Of a stretch of DNA of 64,000 nucleotides, positions 36,119 to 46,347 are shown piece after piece. A program made the translations under genes and the position numbers. The stretch covers positions 1-64,000 of the forward strand of contig NZ_JANIOC010000006.1 in assembly GCF_024733565.1 (NCBI RefSeq). Reading direction: 5' to 3'. Below the pieces are notes generated by a model. The model was not told where the DNA came from. It made no database searches and was given only the letters and a program-made list of their open reading frames with translations. Numbering within the stretch: the first letter of the stretch is position 1; the number at the start of each line of letters is the position of its first letter. This stretch comes from Rossellomorea sp. SC111 (GTDB taxonomy: Bacteria > Bacillota > Bacilli > Bacillales > Bacillaceae_B).

Positions 36119-37045
36119 TTGACTTTATACTTGGATGTCATTTGGTTGTTAAATCTGTTAGTAGACTTTTTCTTATTATGGTTAACAGGAATCATCTTAA
36201 AGAGACAATACGCCCTCTGGAGAATAGGTATCGGAAGTCTGATAGGCTCTGTCATTATTCTCCTCGCTTTTTCACCATTTGCTCACTTTGCAGGAAACCC
36301 CTTAGTCAAGTTATTATTCTCAGTCGTCATGGTGTATTCAGCTTTTGGCTTTAGAAGATGGCGCTATTATATATCAAATCTTCTTATGTTTTATTTCGTC
36401 ACCTTTTTTACGGGTGGAATATTAATTGGGACTCATTATTTTATCAGCTTCGATCCAAGCAGGGAATCATCCATGCTGCTTGCAAGCATACGCGGATTTG
36501 GTGACCCGATAAGCTGGGTATTTGTGATGCTCGCCCTGCCTCTTGCCTGGTATTTTTCTAAGGGGAGGGTGGATAGTATCGAGCATGTAAAGCTCCAATA
36601 TGATCAGCTCCTGAAAGTCAGGATCCAGATTGATGAATTCCATTGTACGGTAAGCGGTCTTGTGGACAGTGGGAATCAACTTCAGGACCCCATATCAAAA
36701 AGCCCGGTCATGATCTTATCCATTGCTGATATCGAGGGTGAGATACCAGATGAAATGAAAGCACTTTGCCATGATGTTGATGAAATTTTTTCGGGTGAGA
36801 AACAGATCGATACCCGTTGGTCTGACAGGATGCGTATCGTTCCAGCACAATCGGTAGGAAGGAGCAGTCAGCTTCTCGCAGCGATAAAGCCAGATTCATT
36901 AGTACTCAGTGATCATGAAGCGGAATGGACCATACCAAATGGCTTAGTCGCCTTTAGAGAAGAACCCTTATCGGCAGATGGGACTTTCGGGGCGATCATC
37001 CATCCGAAAATGGCTTCAAGAAAACCGGTACTTAACGTTTCGTAA
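36119..37045 (+). CDS. spoIIGA: Sporulation sigma-E factor-processing peptidase SpoIIGA
   Basis: SpoIIGA is the membrane aspartic protease that removes the pro-sequence of SigE in the mother cell after a signal from the forespore. Five N-terminal membrane helices (about residues 1-150) precede the protease domain, where Asp183 in GLVDSGNQL matches the B. subtilis catalytic residue. The C-terminal [11 protein letters not shown] segment is conserved. The start is a TTG at 36119 with AAGGAGGG upstream. It is 53 bp from sigE in one operon. The bpr/bpf genes found between ftsZ and spoIIGA in B. subtilis are absent. Confidence 0.95.
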   Translation: MTLYLDVIWLLNLLVDFFLLWLTGIILKRQYALWRIGIGSLIGSVIILLAFSPFAHFAGNPLVKLLFSVVMVYSAFGFRRWRYYISNLLMFYFVTFFTGGILIGTHYFISFDPSRESSMLLASIRGFGDPISWVFVMLALPLAWYFSKGRVDSIEHVKLQYDQLLKVRIQIDEFHCTVSGLVDSGNQLQDPISKSPVMILSIADIEGEIPDEMKALCHDVDEIFSGEKQIDTRWSDRMRIVPAQSVGRSSQLLAAIKPDSLVLSDHEAEWTIPNGLVAFREEPLSADGTFGAIIHPKMASRKPVLNVS

Positions 37046-37098
37046 ATCAATTATTACTACTATACTCACAATTTAAAGAAATAGAAGGGGGAGCAACA

Positions 37099-37818
37099 AT
37101 GAAAAAATTCAAATTCAAGTTTTTATATTATTGGTACAAACTGTTAATCAAGCTAGGCCTGAAGACAGATGAAATTTACTACATAGGTGGTAGTGAAGCC
37201 CTCCCTCCACCGTTGACAAAGGAAGAGGAAGAAGTCCTGCTCAATAAATTGCCTAAAGGTGACAAGGCAGCACGATCTTTATTGATAGAACGTAATTTAA
37301 GACTTGTAGTATATATAGCCAGAAAGTTTGAAAACACAGGCATCAATATAGAAGACCTGATCAGTATCGGCACCATCGGTCTTATTAAAGCAGTCAATAC
37401 CTTCAATCCCGAGAAAAAAATCAAGTTGGCGACCTATGCTTCAAGGTGTATAGAGAATGAAATTCTTATGTACTTAAGGAGGAACAACAAAATCCGTTCA
37501 GAAGTCTCGTTTGACGAACCCCTTAATATCGATTGGGATGGAAATGAATTACTGTTATCAGATGTTCTCGGGACGGATGAAGACATCATTACAAAAGACC
37601 TTGAAGCAACAGTGGATAAAAAATTACTCTTTAATGCCCTTCATCAGCTTTCAGATCGTGAGAAACAAATTATGGAGCTTCGCTTCGGACTGATGGGGGA
37701 GGAGGAAAAAACCCAGAAAGACGTAGCCGATATGCTTGGGATTTCCCAGTCCTATATTTCCCGATTGGAAAAAAGGATTATTAAGCGATTGAAGAAGGAA
37801 TTCAATAAAATGGTTTGA
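37099..37818 (+). CDS. sigE: RNA polymerase sporulation sigma factor SigE (pro-SigE)
   Basis: SigE directs early mother-cell gene expression. The 239-residue precursor begins with the amphipathic basic pro-sequence (about residues 1-27) that holds it at the membrane until SpoIIGA cleaves it. Region 2 ([24 protein letters not shown]) and region 4 ([22 protein letters not shown], helix-turn-helix) are close to identical to B. subtilis. AGAAGGGGG precedes the ATG. Confidence 0.98.
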   Translation: MKKFKFKFLYYWYKLLIKLGLKTDEIYYIGGSEALPPPLTKEEEEVLLNKLPKGDKAARSLLIERNLRLVVYIARKFENTGINIEDLISIGTIGLIKAVNTFNPEKKIKLATYASRCIENEILMYLRRNNKIRSEVSFDEPLNIDWDGNELLLSDVLGTDEDIITKDLEATVDKKLLFNALHQLSDREKQIMELRFGLMGEEEKTQKDVADMLGISQSYISRLEKRIIKRLKKEFNKMV

Positions 37819-37823
37819 CATTT

Positions 37824-37859
37824 AAAGCTGACTTTTTCAATTGAAAAGGTCAGCTTTTT
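37824..37859 (+). terminator. Terminator after sigE
   Basis: AAAGCTGAC (37824-37832) and GTCAGCTTT (37849-37857) enclose a second palindrome TTTTCAATTGAAAA, giving a long stem followed by T's. sigG is therefore likely expressed mainly from its own promoter in the following 158 bp. Confidence 0.85.
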
Positions 37860-38017
37860 AATGTGGCCAAGAAGTTAAAATAATTTTAGCTTTTTTAATC
37901 AGTTATTGTAAGGGATTAGGAACGTACCCGCCCCTCTTTATCAGAATGAAATGCATATTTTTCCTCTTCAAGGAAATACTGAATTTTGTACAGCAACTCC
38001 TACAAGGAGGGGAAAGA

Positions 38018-38794
38018 ATGACACGTAATAAAGTAGAGATTTGTGGTGTGGATACGTCCAAATTGCCAGTTCTCAAAAATGATGAAATGAGAATTTTATT
38101 CAAGGAAATGCAAGCGGGTGATATTTCCGCTAGAGAAAAACTGGTCAATGGAAATTTACGCCTCGTCTTAAGTGTAATTCAACGCTTTAATAACCGTGGT
38201 GAGTATGTTGATGATTTATTTCAAGTAGGGTGTATCGGATTAATGAAATCCATCGATAATTTTGATTTGGGTCAAAACGTTCGATTCTCTACATACGCGG
38301 TTCCGATGATCATTGGGGAAATCCGTCGCTATTTGAGGGACAATAACCCAATAAGGGTGTCCCGTTCACTACGGGATATTGCGTATAAAGCTCTGCAAGT
38401 AAGGGAGAAATTAATGGGGGAGACATCCAAGGAGCCGACTGCAGAAGAAATTGCCAAAGTTCTTGATGTATCTCACGAAGAAATCGTATTCGCTTTGGAT
38501 GCCATACAAGATCCCGTTTCGCTGTTTGAACCCATCTATAATGATGGAGGAGACCCGATCTTCGTTATGGATCAACTGAGCGACGAAAAAAATCGCGATT
38601 TCCACTGGATTGAAGAAATTGCCCTTCAAGAAGGAATGAGACGATTAAATGATCGTGAAAAACTCATTATAAGCAAACGCTTCTTTCAAGGGAAAACCCA
38701 AATGGAAGTAGCAGACGAAATCGGAATCTCCCAAGCCCAAGTATCAAGACTAGAAAAAGCAGCAATCAAACAAATGAACAAAAATATTCAGTGA
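38018..38794 (+). CDS. sigG: RNA polymerase sporulation sigma factor SigG
   Basis: SigG directs late forespore gene expression. The 258 residues begin MTRNKVEICGVDTSKLPVLK, the conserved N-terminus that also contacts anti-sigma factors. Region 2 has RFNNRGEYVDDLFQVGCIGL, and region 4 has KTQMEVADEIGISQAQVSRLEKAA. AAGGAGGGG precedes the ATG at 38018; the in-frame upstream extension is spacer. The B. subtilis neighbour ylmA is absent downstream. Confidence 0.98.
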   Translation: MTRNKVEICGVDTSKLPVLKNDEMRILFKEMQAGDISAREKLVNGNLRLVLSVIQRFNNRGEYVDDLFQVGCIGLMKSIDNFDLGQNVRFSTYAVPMIIGEIRRYLRDNNPIRVSRSLRDIAYKALQVREKLMGETSKEPTAEEIAKVLDVSHEEIVFALDAIQDPVSLFEPIYNDGGDPIFVMDQLSDEKNRDFHWIEEIALQEGMRRLNDREKLIISKRFFQGKTQMEVADEIGISQAQVSRLEKAAIKQMNKNIQ

Positions 38795-38797
38795 ATA

Positions 38798-38890
38798 ACG
38801 AAAAGCGGAGGCGGCTCGATTAGCCCCGACAAGCATAGAAAAAAGGTGGATTTCCCTCGGGAAGGTCTGCCTTTTTTCTGTGCTGCATAC
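38798..38890 (+). repeat. Partial copy of the hairpin repeat plus its own stem-loop
   Basis: CGAAAAGCGGAGGCGG and TTAGCCCCGACAAGCATAG match one arm of the element inserted at 113-230. Then AGAAAAAAGGTGGATTTCC and GGAAGGTCTGCCTTTTTTCT form a long stem that may terminate sigG transcription. The second terminal arm seen in the 113-230 copy is not apparent. Confidence 0.6.
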
Positions 38891-38986
38891 AATGATAATA
38901 TCCACTTTTAAAAGGTGAAGAGTATGTCAGTATGCATTCAAAATGATGAACCGATCATAAATCAACATGAAAAGAGGGTGAAGAAT

Positions 38987-39274
38987 ATGGTGCGTATATC
39001 AGAATTTCAGGTGAAGGATGTTGTCAGTATTTCAGATGGGCGGAAATTGGGGAATATCGGTGATATTGAGATCAATCTGGATACAGGAAGAATCGAGGCA
39101 ATCGTGATCGGGAGCGGAGGGAAGATTTTAGGTTTTTTTGGCAAGGAAGAAGATATCGTGATCCCTTGGAGCAGCATCGTAAAGATAGGGGAAGACGTGA
39201 TTCTGGTCAGATATAAAGACAACCATTACATTCAAGGACAGCTTCAGGAACCGAAACAATCCCCCGACACATGA
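38987..39274 (+). CDS. ylmC: YlmC/YmxH family sporulation protein (PRC-barrel)
   Basis: A 95-residue PRC-barrel protein; YlmC/YmxH proteins are small, conserved in spore formers, and of unknown biochemical role. The signature RISEFQVKDVVSISDGRKLG and FFGKEEDIVIPWSSIVKIGEDVILV covers nearly the whole length, with a short hydrophilic tail. Start at 38987 (M-V-R-I-S) follows GAGGGTG; in-frame codons further upstream (from 38915) are not family-like. Confidence 0.88.
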   Translation: MVRISEFQVKDVVSISDGRKLGNIGDIEINLDTGRIEAIVIGSGGKILGFFGKEEDIVIPWSSIVKIGEDVILVRYKDNHYIQGQLQEPKQSPDT

Positions 39275-39325
39275 CGAATATCAACCTACTATGGTACACT
39301 AAATAAAAAACGAGGGAGATTCACC

Positions 39326-40144
39326 GTGTCGAAAGAGCCTTTTAAATCAGAGTCAAACTCATATTACTCCATTGGAAAATGGACAAAGGAAAACCCGAAA
39401 CTGGTAGCGGGCATAACCACAAATCGTGGCGGAATAAGTGAAGGACCTTTTCATTCATTCAATATGGGCCTTCATGTAGGAGATAAGGAAGCATCAGTCA
39501 TTCATAATCGGAAACTCCTGGCATCCGGTCTCAATATGCCTCTTGATCGCTTTGTGGCTGCTGAACAGACACATGGGAAGAATATCTCTTATGTGGACTC
39601 TGGAGACAGAGGAAAAGGTGCAGAGAACTATTTTAGCAGCATTAAAGATACCGATGGATTCTTGACAGAGGAAAGAAACCTTCTGTTAACGATGTGTTAT
39701 GCAGATTGTGTCCCCCTTTATTTCCTGGACAGGGCGACTGGAACAATCGGGCTGGCACATGCCGGATGGAAGGGGACGGTCCTTGAAATAGGACCGAAAA
39801 TGGTCGATGCTTTTATCAGGCGAGGTTCCTCAATATCTTCTTTAGAAGTGATTATAGGACCTTCCATATGTAAAGGCTGCTATATTGTGGATGATTATGT
39901 GATTGATAAAGTGAAAAAAACACTAGAAGATGAAAACAACTTACCCTATAATTTAAAGGAAGAGGGACAGTACAATCTTGATCTGAAGAAGTTAAATCGC
40001 CAGCTCTTGGTTCAGTCCGGCTTACATTCCGATCAAATTCATACTTCCAGTTTTTGTTCGTCCTGTCACGATGAATTTTTCTCTTATAGAAGAGATGGTG
40101 GAGAAACGGGAAGGATAATGAGTTATATTGGCTGGAAGGAGTAA
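39326..40144 (+). CDS. ylmD: Laccase-domain purine nucleoside phosphorylase-like protein YlmD (YfiH family)
   Basis: YfiH/YlmD (PF02578) proteins are zinc-dependent enzymes reported to act on purine nucleosides, earlier called multicopper polyphenol oxidases. The metal and active-site motifs are visible: AAEQTHGKNI (His), MCYADCVPLYF (Cys) and LAHAGWKGTV (His), with SFCSSCHDEFFSYRRDGG near the C-terminus. The 272 residues are typical. The start is a GTG after GAGGGAG. It is followed at 4 bp by ylmE. Confidence 0.9.
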   Translation: MSKEPFKSESNSYYSIGKWTKENPKLVAGITTNRGGISEGPFHSFNMGLHVGDKEASVIHNRKLLASGLNMPLDRFVAAEQTHGKNISYVDSGDRGKGAENYFSSIKDTDGFLTEERNLLLTMCYADCVPLYFLDRATGTIGLAHAGWKGTVLEIGPKMVDAFIRRGSSISSLEVIIGPSICKGCYIVDDYVIDKVKKTLEDENNLPYNLKEEGQYNLDLKKLNRQLLVQSGLHSDQIHTSSFCSSCHDEFFSYRRDGGETGRIMSYIGWKE

Positions 40145-40148
40145 TAAG

Positions 40149-40823
40149 ATGAAGGTATCTGAAAATATTCAACACATCAATGAAAACATCCAACTTGCCT
40201 GTGAACGCAGTGGAAGAAGGGCAGAAGACGTAAATATTGTCGCGGTAACGAAATACGTTTCCATCGACCGCGCGGAAGAGGCAGTTGAAGCAGGACTTCT
40301 CCACTTAGGGGAAAACCGGGATGATGGCCTGATCTCTAAGTGGGACGTTTTAGGGGACAAGGCCCGGTGGCATTTCATCGGTTCCCTGCAATCAAGGAAG
40401 GTCAAAAACATCATTGATAAAGTATCATACATACACTCCCTGGATCGTCTGTCACTAGCGAAAGAAATTCATAAAAGAGCGGATAAGCCTGTGTCTTGTT
40501 TCGTTCAAGTGAATGTTTCTGGAGAAGGATCCAAACATGGTATTTCTCCTGATGAAGTAAAAGGATTTGTCGGCAGTTTAAAAGAATTATCCAATATTAA
40601 AGTCGTAGGATTGATGACGATGGCTCCCCATACGGATGATGAACCTTACTTAAGATCTTGTTTCAGGCAGTTGAAATCGATTCAGGAAGAAATCCGTTCA
40701 CATAATCTTTCATATGCCCCATGTACGGAATTATCCATGGGCATGAGCAACGATTATGTGATTGCAATTGAAGAGGGTGCCACATTTATTCGTATTGGAA
40801 CAGCATTAGTTGGAAATGACTGA
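40149..40823 (+). CDS. ylmE: YggS-family pyridoxal phosphate homeostasis protein YlmE
   Basis: YggS/PLPBP proteins bind PLP on a lysine and help balance intracellular vitamin B6; they have an alanine-racemase-like barrel without known catalysis. The PLP lysine lies in NIVAVTKYV (about residue 36), with HFIGSLQSRKVK and LSMGMSNDYVIAIEEGATFIRIG following. The start is ATG 40149 with AAGGAG at the ylmD end; length of 224 residues is normal. It is upstream of sepF, as usual. Confidence 0.93.
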   Translation: MKVSENIQHINENIQLACERSGRRAEDVNIVAVTKYVSIDRAEEAVEAGLLHLGENRDDGLISKWDVLGDKARWHFIGSLQSRKVKNIIDKVSYIHSLDRLSLAKEIHKRADKPVSCFVQVNVSGEGSKHGISPDEVKGFVGSLKELSNIKVVGLMTMAPHTDDEPYLRSCFRQLKSIQEEIRSHNLSYAPCTELSMGMSNDYVIAIEEGATFIRIGTALVGND

Positions 40824-40839
40824 GAGGGGATGAATACAA

Positions 40840-41283
40840 ATGGGTATTAAGTCAAAGTTTAAAACGTTCTTTTTGCTGGATGAAGATGAATACGAATATG
40901 AAGAAGAAAAGTATGAAGAAGAATACGAGGAGAAAAAGCCCATGAAGTCGCAGCTTTCAAATTCAAAACAAAATGTTGTAAGCCTTCAGAGTGTCCAGAA
41001 ATCTTCTAAGATGATCCTTGTAGAACCAAGGGTATATGCAGAGGCACAGGAAATAGCGGACCATCTAAAGAATCGACGCTCAGTCCTTGTAAACCTTCAG
41101 AGGATACAGCATGACCAGGCGAAGCGAATTGTGGACTTTCTCAGCGGGACGGTGTATGCAATCGGTGGCGATATTCAGCGTGTAGGCGATAATATTTTTC
41201 TATGCACACCTGACAATGTTGAAGTGAGCGGAAATATTTCTGAGTTCTTAAAAGAGGAAGATTTATCAGACTCGAGGTGGTAA
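40840..41283 (+). CDS. sepF: Cell division protein SepF
   Basis: SepF polymerises into arcs that bundle FtsZ and attach it to the membrane. The N-terminal amphipathic membrane-binding helix ([14 protein letters not shown]) is followed by a very acidic tyrosine/glutamate linker (about residues 17-33). The SepF core (about 60-138) has [20 protein letters not shown] and [19 protein letters not shown]. The 147-residue length is typical. GAGAGGGG precedes the ATG. Confidence 0.96.
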   Translation: MGIKSKFKTFFLLDEDEYEYEEEKYEEEYEEKKPMKSQLSNSKQNVVSLQSVQKSSKMILVEPRVYAEAQEIADHLKNRRSVLVNLQRIQHDQAKRIVDFLSGTVYAIGGDIQRVGDNIFLCTPDNVEVSGNISEFLKEEDLSDSRW

Positions 41284-41291
41284 TGTAAATT

Positions 41292-41555
41292 ATGGTAATG
41301 CTTTATGAAATTTTGTCTAAACTAATCCAAATATATTCCTGGGCGTTAATCATTTATATTTTAATGTCCTGGTTCCCGAATGCCAGAGAGACGTCGATCG
41401 GACAGTTCCTTGCAAGGATCTGTGAACCGTATTTAGAACCATTCAGACGTTTTGTACCATCGATCGGTATGATTGATATTTCGCCGATTGTGGCTTTCAT
41501 TGTGCTGAATCTGGCTCAATCGGGTTTGTATCAAATATTTAGATGGCTTATTTAA
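41292..41555 (+). CDS. ylmG: YggT family membrane protein YlmG
   Basis: An 87-residue protein with two hydrophobic helices (about 5-25 and 60-82) and the YggT signature [29 protein letters not shown] split across two ≤20-residue halves around the central loop. YggT proteins are linked to division-site or nucleoid/plastid organisation, without a defined mechanism. GAGGTGG at the end of sepF is 10 nt upstream. Confidence 0.9.
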   Translation: MVMLYEILSKLIQIYSWALIIYILMSWFPNARETSIGQFLARICEPYLEPFRRFVPSIGMIDISPIVAFIVLNLAQSGLYQIFRWLI

Positions 41556-41590
41556 TCAGTACTATGATTATGATAAGGATAGATGTCGAT

Positions 41591-41632
41591 AAAGGACTGA
41601 AACCGGTCAAACAGTTTCGGTCCTTTTATTTT
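41591..41632 (+). terminator. Terminator after ylmG
   Basis: AAAGGACTGAAAC (41591-41603) pairs with GTTTCGGTCCTTT (41614-41626), followed by T-rich DNA. Confidence 0.85.
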
Positions 41633-41658
41633 GGGTAAAACACAGAGAGGGTGAAAGT

Positions 41659-42429
41659 ATGTCTTCAATTTATCAACATTTCAGGCCGGATGAAAAAGAT
41701 TTTGTAGATGCGGTACTTGAGTGGAAGCAGACAGTGGAAGATCAATATACGGCGAAACGTACGGACTTTTTGGACCCGAGACAGCAGCATATTGTCGAGT
41801 CCGTCATTGGTCATAACGATGAAATCATCCTATCTTTTTATCCTGAAAATTCAGAACGCAAACGAGCATTATTGTATCCCCCTTATTTTCAGCCAACGGA
41901 AGAAGATTTTGGAATAAGGTTATTTGAAATACAGTACGCTTCGAAGTTTGTTACAATAGAACATAGACAGGTATTAGGGACCTTGATGTCACTAGGGTTA
42001 AAAAGGGATAAGTTCGGGGATATCCTGACCGGGGAGGATACCATTCAGCTGATGCTTGCCGATGAAATATCGGATTATGTCCTTATGGAACTGACCCATA
42101 TTGGGAAAGCCAAGATTTCTTTAAACGCCATTCCACTGGATGAACGCATGGAAAGTCTGGAAGAATGGCAGGAGAAAACGACTACCGTCAGTTCACTGAG
42201 GCTGGACGTCGTACTTGCAGCCATCTATAATGATTCCCGCCAAAAGGCTCAAACCCTGATCAAAAGCGGCCATGTCAAAGTCAATTGGAAAGCGGTTGAG
42301 AATCCCTCTTTTGAAGTCGAAGCTTCCGATGTTCTATCCGCCCGAGGATTTGGAAGAAGTAAGTTATTGTCCATAGAAGGAAGAACAAAACGGGATAAAT
42401 GGCGAATCTCTGTGGGGATTCTTAAATAA
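41659..42429 (+). CDS. ylmH: S4-domain RNA-binding protein YlmH
   Basis: YlmH is a ribosome-associated S4 protein. Recent work in B. subtilis links it to ribosome-associated quality control, where it can act like RqcP alongside RqcH. The 256 residues have an N-terminal YlmH-type domain and a C-terminal S4 domain (about 180-245) with SLRLDVVLAAIYNDSRQKAQ and GHVKVNWKAVENPS. GAGGGTG precedes the ATG. Its functional partner rqcH lies at 60.1-61.8 kb in this window. Confidence 0.92.
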   Translation: MSSIYQHFRPDEKDFVDAVLEWKQTVEDQYTAKRTDFLDPRQQHIVESVIGHNDEIILSFYPENSERKRALLYPPYFQPTEEDFGIRLFEIQYASKFVTIEHRQVLGTLMSLGLKRDKFGDILTGEDTIQLMLADEISDYVLMELTHIGKAKISLNAIPLDERMESLEEWQEKTTTVSSLRLDVVLAAIYNDSRQKAQTLIKSGHVKVNWKAVENPSFEVEASDVLSARGFGRSKLLSIEGRTKRDKWRISVGILK

Positions 42430-42461
42430 TTTAAGAAAAATAAAGGAATTCTCCCACATAC

Positions 42462-42482
42462 TGTCGAAACTTTAGTTATAAT
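42462..42482 (+). promoter_or_regulatory. divIVA promoter region with Spo0A-box-like sequence
   Basis: TGTCGAA (42462-42468) is an exact Spo0A box and lies 9 bp upstream of a perfect TATAAT (42477-42482). The -35 is poor. A box in the -35/-10 spacer would suit repression. Binding is inferred only from the 7-mer. Confidence 0.4.
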
Positions 42483-42518
42483 AAATATGTAATTCACCAA
42501 GTACTGGAGGTGGCTCCC

Positions 42519-43034
42519 ATGCCTTTAACGCCATTAGACATACATAATAAAGAATTTAGTCGTGGCTTTCGCGGTTATGATGAGGATGAGGTTAACGAAT
42601 TTTTAGATCAGATTATCAAGGATTACGAAATTCTGATTCGTGAGAAGAAGGAAACGGAAGAACGTTTAAACTCATTGAATGAACGTTTAGGTCATTTTAC
42701 AAGCATCGAGGAAACGCTAAACAAGTCAATCGTCATTGCTCAAGAAGCAGGGGAAGAAGTCAAGCGGAATGCAATGAAAGAGTCTAAGCTGATCATTAAG
42801 GAAGCAGAGAAGAATGCAGATCGCATCGTTAATGAATCACTTTCTAAAGCCCGAAAGATCGCCATTGAGATAGAAGAACTCAAGAAGCAGTCAAAGGTGT
42901 TCCGTACCCGTTTCAAAATGTTGATCGAAGCGCAGCTTGATCTTCTTGATACAAATGACTGGGATCAGTTAATGGAATTCGATTTGGATGCAACGGATTT
43001 AAAAACTTTAAAAGAAGAAGAGACATTGTCTTGA
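42519..43034 (+). CDS. divIVA: Septum site and pole protein DivIVA
   Basis: DivIVA senses negative membrane curvature and recruits MinJ/MinD and, during sporulation, RacA. The 171-residue protein has the conserved N-terminal lipid-binding domain (MPLTPLDIHNKEFSRGFRGY, with the exposed aromatic/basic tip) and a long coiled coil (about 30-155). Start is the ATG at 42519 with TGGAGGTGG upstream; the family N-terminus M-P-L-T-P confirms it. Its stop codon overlaps the -35 of the ileS promoter. Confidence 0.97.
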   Translation: MPLTPLDIHNKEFSRGFRGYDEDEVNEFLDQIIKDYEILIREKKETEERLNSLNERLGHFTSIEETLNKSIVIAQEAGEEVKRNAMKESKLIIKEAEKNADRIVNESLSKARKIAIEIEELKKQSKVFRTRFKMLIEAQLDLLDTNDWDQLMEFDLDATDLKTLKEEETLS

Positions 43035-43060
43035 CGAAAAGAGCAATATTTTCATATAAT
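43031..43060 (+). promoter_or_regulatory. SigA promoter of the ileS leader
   Basis: TTGACG (43031-43036) and TATAAT (43055-43060) are separated by 18 bp. The -35 overlaps the divIVA stop codon. It drives the T-box leader and ileS. Confidence 0.8.
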
Positions 43061-43089
43061 TGAACAACAATCTTAATTGTATTAATAGG

Positions 43090-43338
43090 CAAAGACAGGG
43101 ACAGTACGTACTTATGATGAATCCTTTCTAGCGAGTCGGGGATGGTGGGAGCCCGACAAGGAAAGAAGCACGGAAGATCACCCTCGAGCCCTGCTCATGA
43201 AATTCCTCTTAAAAGAGTAATGAGTGGCGATTTATTCACGTTACGAATCAACAAGTGAAGACCCTTACCGGTCTTTATGAGGGTGGTACCGCGGGAAAGG
43301 CTTTCTCGTCCCTATTCAGGGATGAGAAAGCTTTTTTT
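43090..43338 (+). promoter_or_regulatory. T-box leader, isoleucine-specific
   Basis: The T-box sequence AGGGTGGTACCGCG is at 43280-43293. A terminator follows: GCTTTCTCGTCCCT (43300-43313) with AGGGATGAGAAAGC (43318-43331) and seven T's. In stem I the sequence GGAAGATCACC offers an ATC specifier at 43177-43179, matching isoleucine. Uncharged tRNA(Ile) should favour the antiterminator and turn on ileS. Confidence 0.93.
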
Positions 43339-43432
43339 ATTTCTTGAAAAAGGAAAGTTCACCCTGCCTGATTAAGAAATGAAGGATATAGAAATGATGG
43401 CAATTAAGAGAAACGATTAGGAGGATGATTTC

Positions 43433-46204
43433 ATGGAATATAAAGATACATTACTCATGCCGAAAACGGAATTCCCGATGAGAGGGAACTTACCGAAGCG
43501 TGAGCCGGATACACAGAAAAAGTGGGAAGAGATGGACATCTATCAAAAGGTACAGGAAAGAACGAGTGATCGTCCTTTATTCGTCCTTCACGATGGACCT
43601 CCATATGCCAATGGGAATATTCATATGGGTCACGCATTGAATAAGATCCTGAAAGACTTTATCGTACGCTATAAATCCATGAGCGGTTTTCATGCCCCAT
43701 ATGTTCCAGGTTGGGACACTCACGGATTGCCTATTGAGCAGGCGTTAACGAATAAAGGCGTGAAGCGTAAAGAAATGACAATCGCCGAGTTCCGTAGATT
43801 ATGTGAAGAATATGCTTATGAGCAGGTGGATAATCAACGTAAGCAATTTAAGCAATTAGGTGTACGGGGCGATTGGGAAAACCCGTATATCACTTTAAAA
43901 CCTGAGTATGAAGCTCAGCAAATCAAAGTGTTCGGTGATATGGCGAAAAAGGGTTATATCTACAAAGGGAAAAAGCCGGTCTATTGGTCACCATCAAGTG
44001 AATCAGCCCTTGCCGAAGCAGAAATCGAGTATCAGGATAAGCGTTCCCCGTCCATTTATGTAGGTTTTGCCGTTACAGAAGGGAAGGATGTCCTTGAAGA
44101 AGGAACCCAACTTGTGATCTGGACGACGACACCATGGACGATCCCTGCGAACCTTGGGATTGCCGTACATGCAGACTTGAATTATGTCGTTGTAAATGTG
44201 AATGAAAACAGCTATGTCGTAGCCGAAGACTTGCTTGAAGAGGTCGCAGAGAATCTTGAATGGGATAACCATTCTGTAGTTAAAAAGGTCAAGGGGGAAG
44301 AGCTCGAACATATCGTAGCAAAACATCCCCTTTACGATCGTGACTCCCTTGTAGTCCTTGGTGAGCATGTGACGACTGATTCAGGTACCGGCTGTGTTCA
44401 TACAGCTCCAGGGCACGGGGAGGATGACTTCCTTGTAGGGAAGAAATATGGATTGGATGTTTTATGTCCGGTCGACGATAAAGGGGTTATGACTTCAGAA
44501 GCTCCGGGGTTTGAAGGCTTATTCTATGATAAGGCCAATAAACCAATCACAGAAAAGCTTCAGGAAGCGGGGGCATTACTGAAATTAAACTTCATCACTC
44601 ACTCTTACCCACATGACTGGCGCACGAAAAAGCCGGTTATTTATAGAGCGACAGCACAATGGTTTGCATCCATCGATAAATTCCGCAAAGAATTACTTCA
44701 AGCGGTAAATGATACAAAATGGATTCCCGCATGGGGAGAAACACGTCTTTACAATATGGTCAGAGACCGTGGAGACTGGTGTATTTCCCGTCAACGTGCA
44801 TGGGGAGTTCCCATCCCGGTATTCTATGCTGAAAATGGTCAGGAGATCATTACAGATGAGACGATCGATCATGTGTCTAAGCTTTTCCGTGATCATGGAT
44901 CAAACATTTGGTTTGAAAAAGAAGCAAAAGATCTTTTACCTGAAGGGTTTACTCACGAAGGTAGTCCGAATGGGAAATTCACGAAAGAACAGGACATCAT
45001 GGACGTTTGGTTCGATTCAGGATCTTCCCATCAGGCTGTTCTTGAGGAAAGAGATGACTTGCAGCGTCCTGCAGACCTTTATTTGGAAGGATCCGACCAG
45101 TATCGAGGCTGGTTCAACTCTTCATTGACGACTGGCGTAGCCGTAACGGGTAAAGCTCCATACAAGGGCGTGTTAAGTCACGGATTCGCTCTTGACGGTG
45201 ATGGAAGAAAGATGAGTAAATCATTAGGGAACGTCGTTGTACCAGAAAAGGTAATGAAACAGCTTGGAGCAGATATCCTTCGTCTTTGGGTAGCGTCTGT
45301 TGACTATCAGGCAGATGTTCGAGTATCTGATCCAATCTTGAAACAGGTGGCTGAAGTCTATAGGAAGATTCGTAATACCTATCGTTTCTTGTTGGGGAAC
45401 CTTTCTGACTTTAACCCTGAAACAGATGCGGTATCCTTTGATGAATTAAGAGAAGTGGATCAATTTATGCTCGTAAAGCTGAATGATCTTGTGAAGAATG
45501 TGAAAAATTCTTACGATAAATATGAATTCGCAAGCATCTATCACGCAGTCAATAACTTCTGTACGTTGGATTTAAGTTCATTCTACCTGGATTTTGCGAA
45601 GGATGTTCTCTATATCGAGTCAGAAAATCACTATGAGCGCAGAGCGATTCAGACCGTATTGTATGAAAGCCTGGTGGCCCTTACGAAACTGATGTCCCCG
45701 ATCCTTTCTCATACAGCAGATGAAGTTTGGGCATATATCCCGGGTGCAGAAGGTGAAAGTGTCCAGCTGACAGATATGCCTGAAGTACAACAATTCGCAA
45801 ATGCGGATGAATTGAAGAAAAAATGGAACACATTCTTAGAATTAAGAGATGATGTTTTAAAAGCCCTTGAGGAAGCCCGTAATCAAAAGGTGATCGGTAA
45901 GTCATTGACGGCTAAAGTGACCCTATACGTAAATGATGAAACGAAAGGCTTACTCGATTCGATCAAAGAAGACTTAAAACAACTGTTCATTGTCTCAGCC
46001 TTTGAAATCGGCGGAGCGGTGAACGAGGCTCCGGAGCATGCGTTAAGCCTTGGTGAAAACAACATCGTCGTTGAAAAAGCTGAAGGTGAAACATGTGACC
46101 GCTGTTGGATCGTGACAACAACAGTAGGAGAGGATAAAGATCATCCAACACTTTGCACACGCTGTGCATCTGTTGTGAAAGAAAGCTATTCTCATCTGGC
46201 ATAG
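43433..46204 (+). CDS. ileS: Isoleucyl-tRNA synthetase
   Basis: IleRS charges tRNA(Ile) and edits mischarged valine. The 923-residue class I enzyme shows the HIGH-type motif [14 protein letters not shown] (about residues 57-70), the editing insertion ([10 protein letters not shown]) and KMSKS in [13 protein letters not shown]. The C-terminal zinc-binding cysteines are CDRCW and CTRCA. TAGGAGG precedes the ATG. Control is by the T-box leader. Confidence 0.98.
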   Translation: MEYKDTLLMPKTEFPMRGNLPKREPDTQKKWEEMDIYQKVQERTSDRPLFVLHDGPPYANGNIHMGHALNKILKDFIVRYKSMSGFHAPYVPGWDTHGLPIEQALTNKGVKRKEMTIAEFRRLCEEYAYEQVDNQRKQFKQLGVRGDWENPYITLKPEYEAQQIKVFGDMAKKGYIYKGKKPVYWSPSSESALAEAEIEYQDKRSPSIYVGFAVTEGKDVLEEGTQLVIWTTTPWTIPANLGIAVHADLNYVVVNVNENSYVVAEDLLEEVAENLEWDNHSVVKKVKGEELEHIVAKHPLYDRDSLVVLGEHVTTDSGTGCVHTAPGHGEDDFLVGKKYGLDVLCPVDDKGVMTSEAPGFEGLFYDKANKPITEKLQEAGALLKLNFITHSYPHDWRTKKPVIYRATAQWFASIDKFRKELLQAVNDTKWIPAWGETRLYNMVRDRGDWCISRQRAWGVPIPVFYAENGQEIITDETIDHVSKLFRDHGSNIWFEKEAKDLLPEGFTHEGSPNGKFTKEQDIMDVWFDSGSSHQAVLEERDDLQRPADLYLEGSDQYRGWFNSSLTTGVAVTGKAPYKGVLSHGFALDGDGRKMSKSLGNVVVPEKVMKQLGADILRLWVASVDYQADVRVSDPILKQVAEVYRKIRNTYRFLLGNLSDFNPETDAVSFDELREVDQFMLVKLNDLVKNVKNSYDKYEFASIYHAVNNFCTLDLSSFYLDFAKDVLYIESENHYERRAIQTVLYESLVALTKLMSPILSHTADEVWAYIPGAEGESVQLTDMPEVQQFANADELKKKWNTFLELRDDVLKALEEARNQKVIGKSLTAKVTLYVNDETKGLLDSIKEDLKQLFIVSAFEIGGAVNEAPEHALSLGENNIVVEKAEGETCDRCWIVTTTVGEDKDHPTLCTRCASVVKESYSHLA

Positions 46205-46213
46205 TGGAAACAT

Positions 46214-46252
46214 TAAGGGGTGACCTGTCATTTGGCAGGTCCCTTTTTTTTG
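46214..46252 (+). terminator. Terminator after ileS
   Basis: GGGGTGACCTG and CAGGTCCC pair around TCATTTGG, followed by eight T's. Confidence 0.9.
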
Positions 46253-46347
46253 TCTTTATACTAACGCCTTTCAAATTCCATAATTGCTATATCTTGCAAC
46301 ACAATATTCAGGGTCAATTCCCCCATACTATAAATGGAGGGATCAAG

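Noticed and set aside
43090..43338. A metabolite riboswitch ahead of ileS
   Set aside because: The AGGGTGGTACCGCG sequence, ATC specifier and following terminator identify it as a tRNA-sensing T-box.
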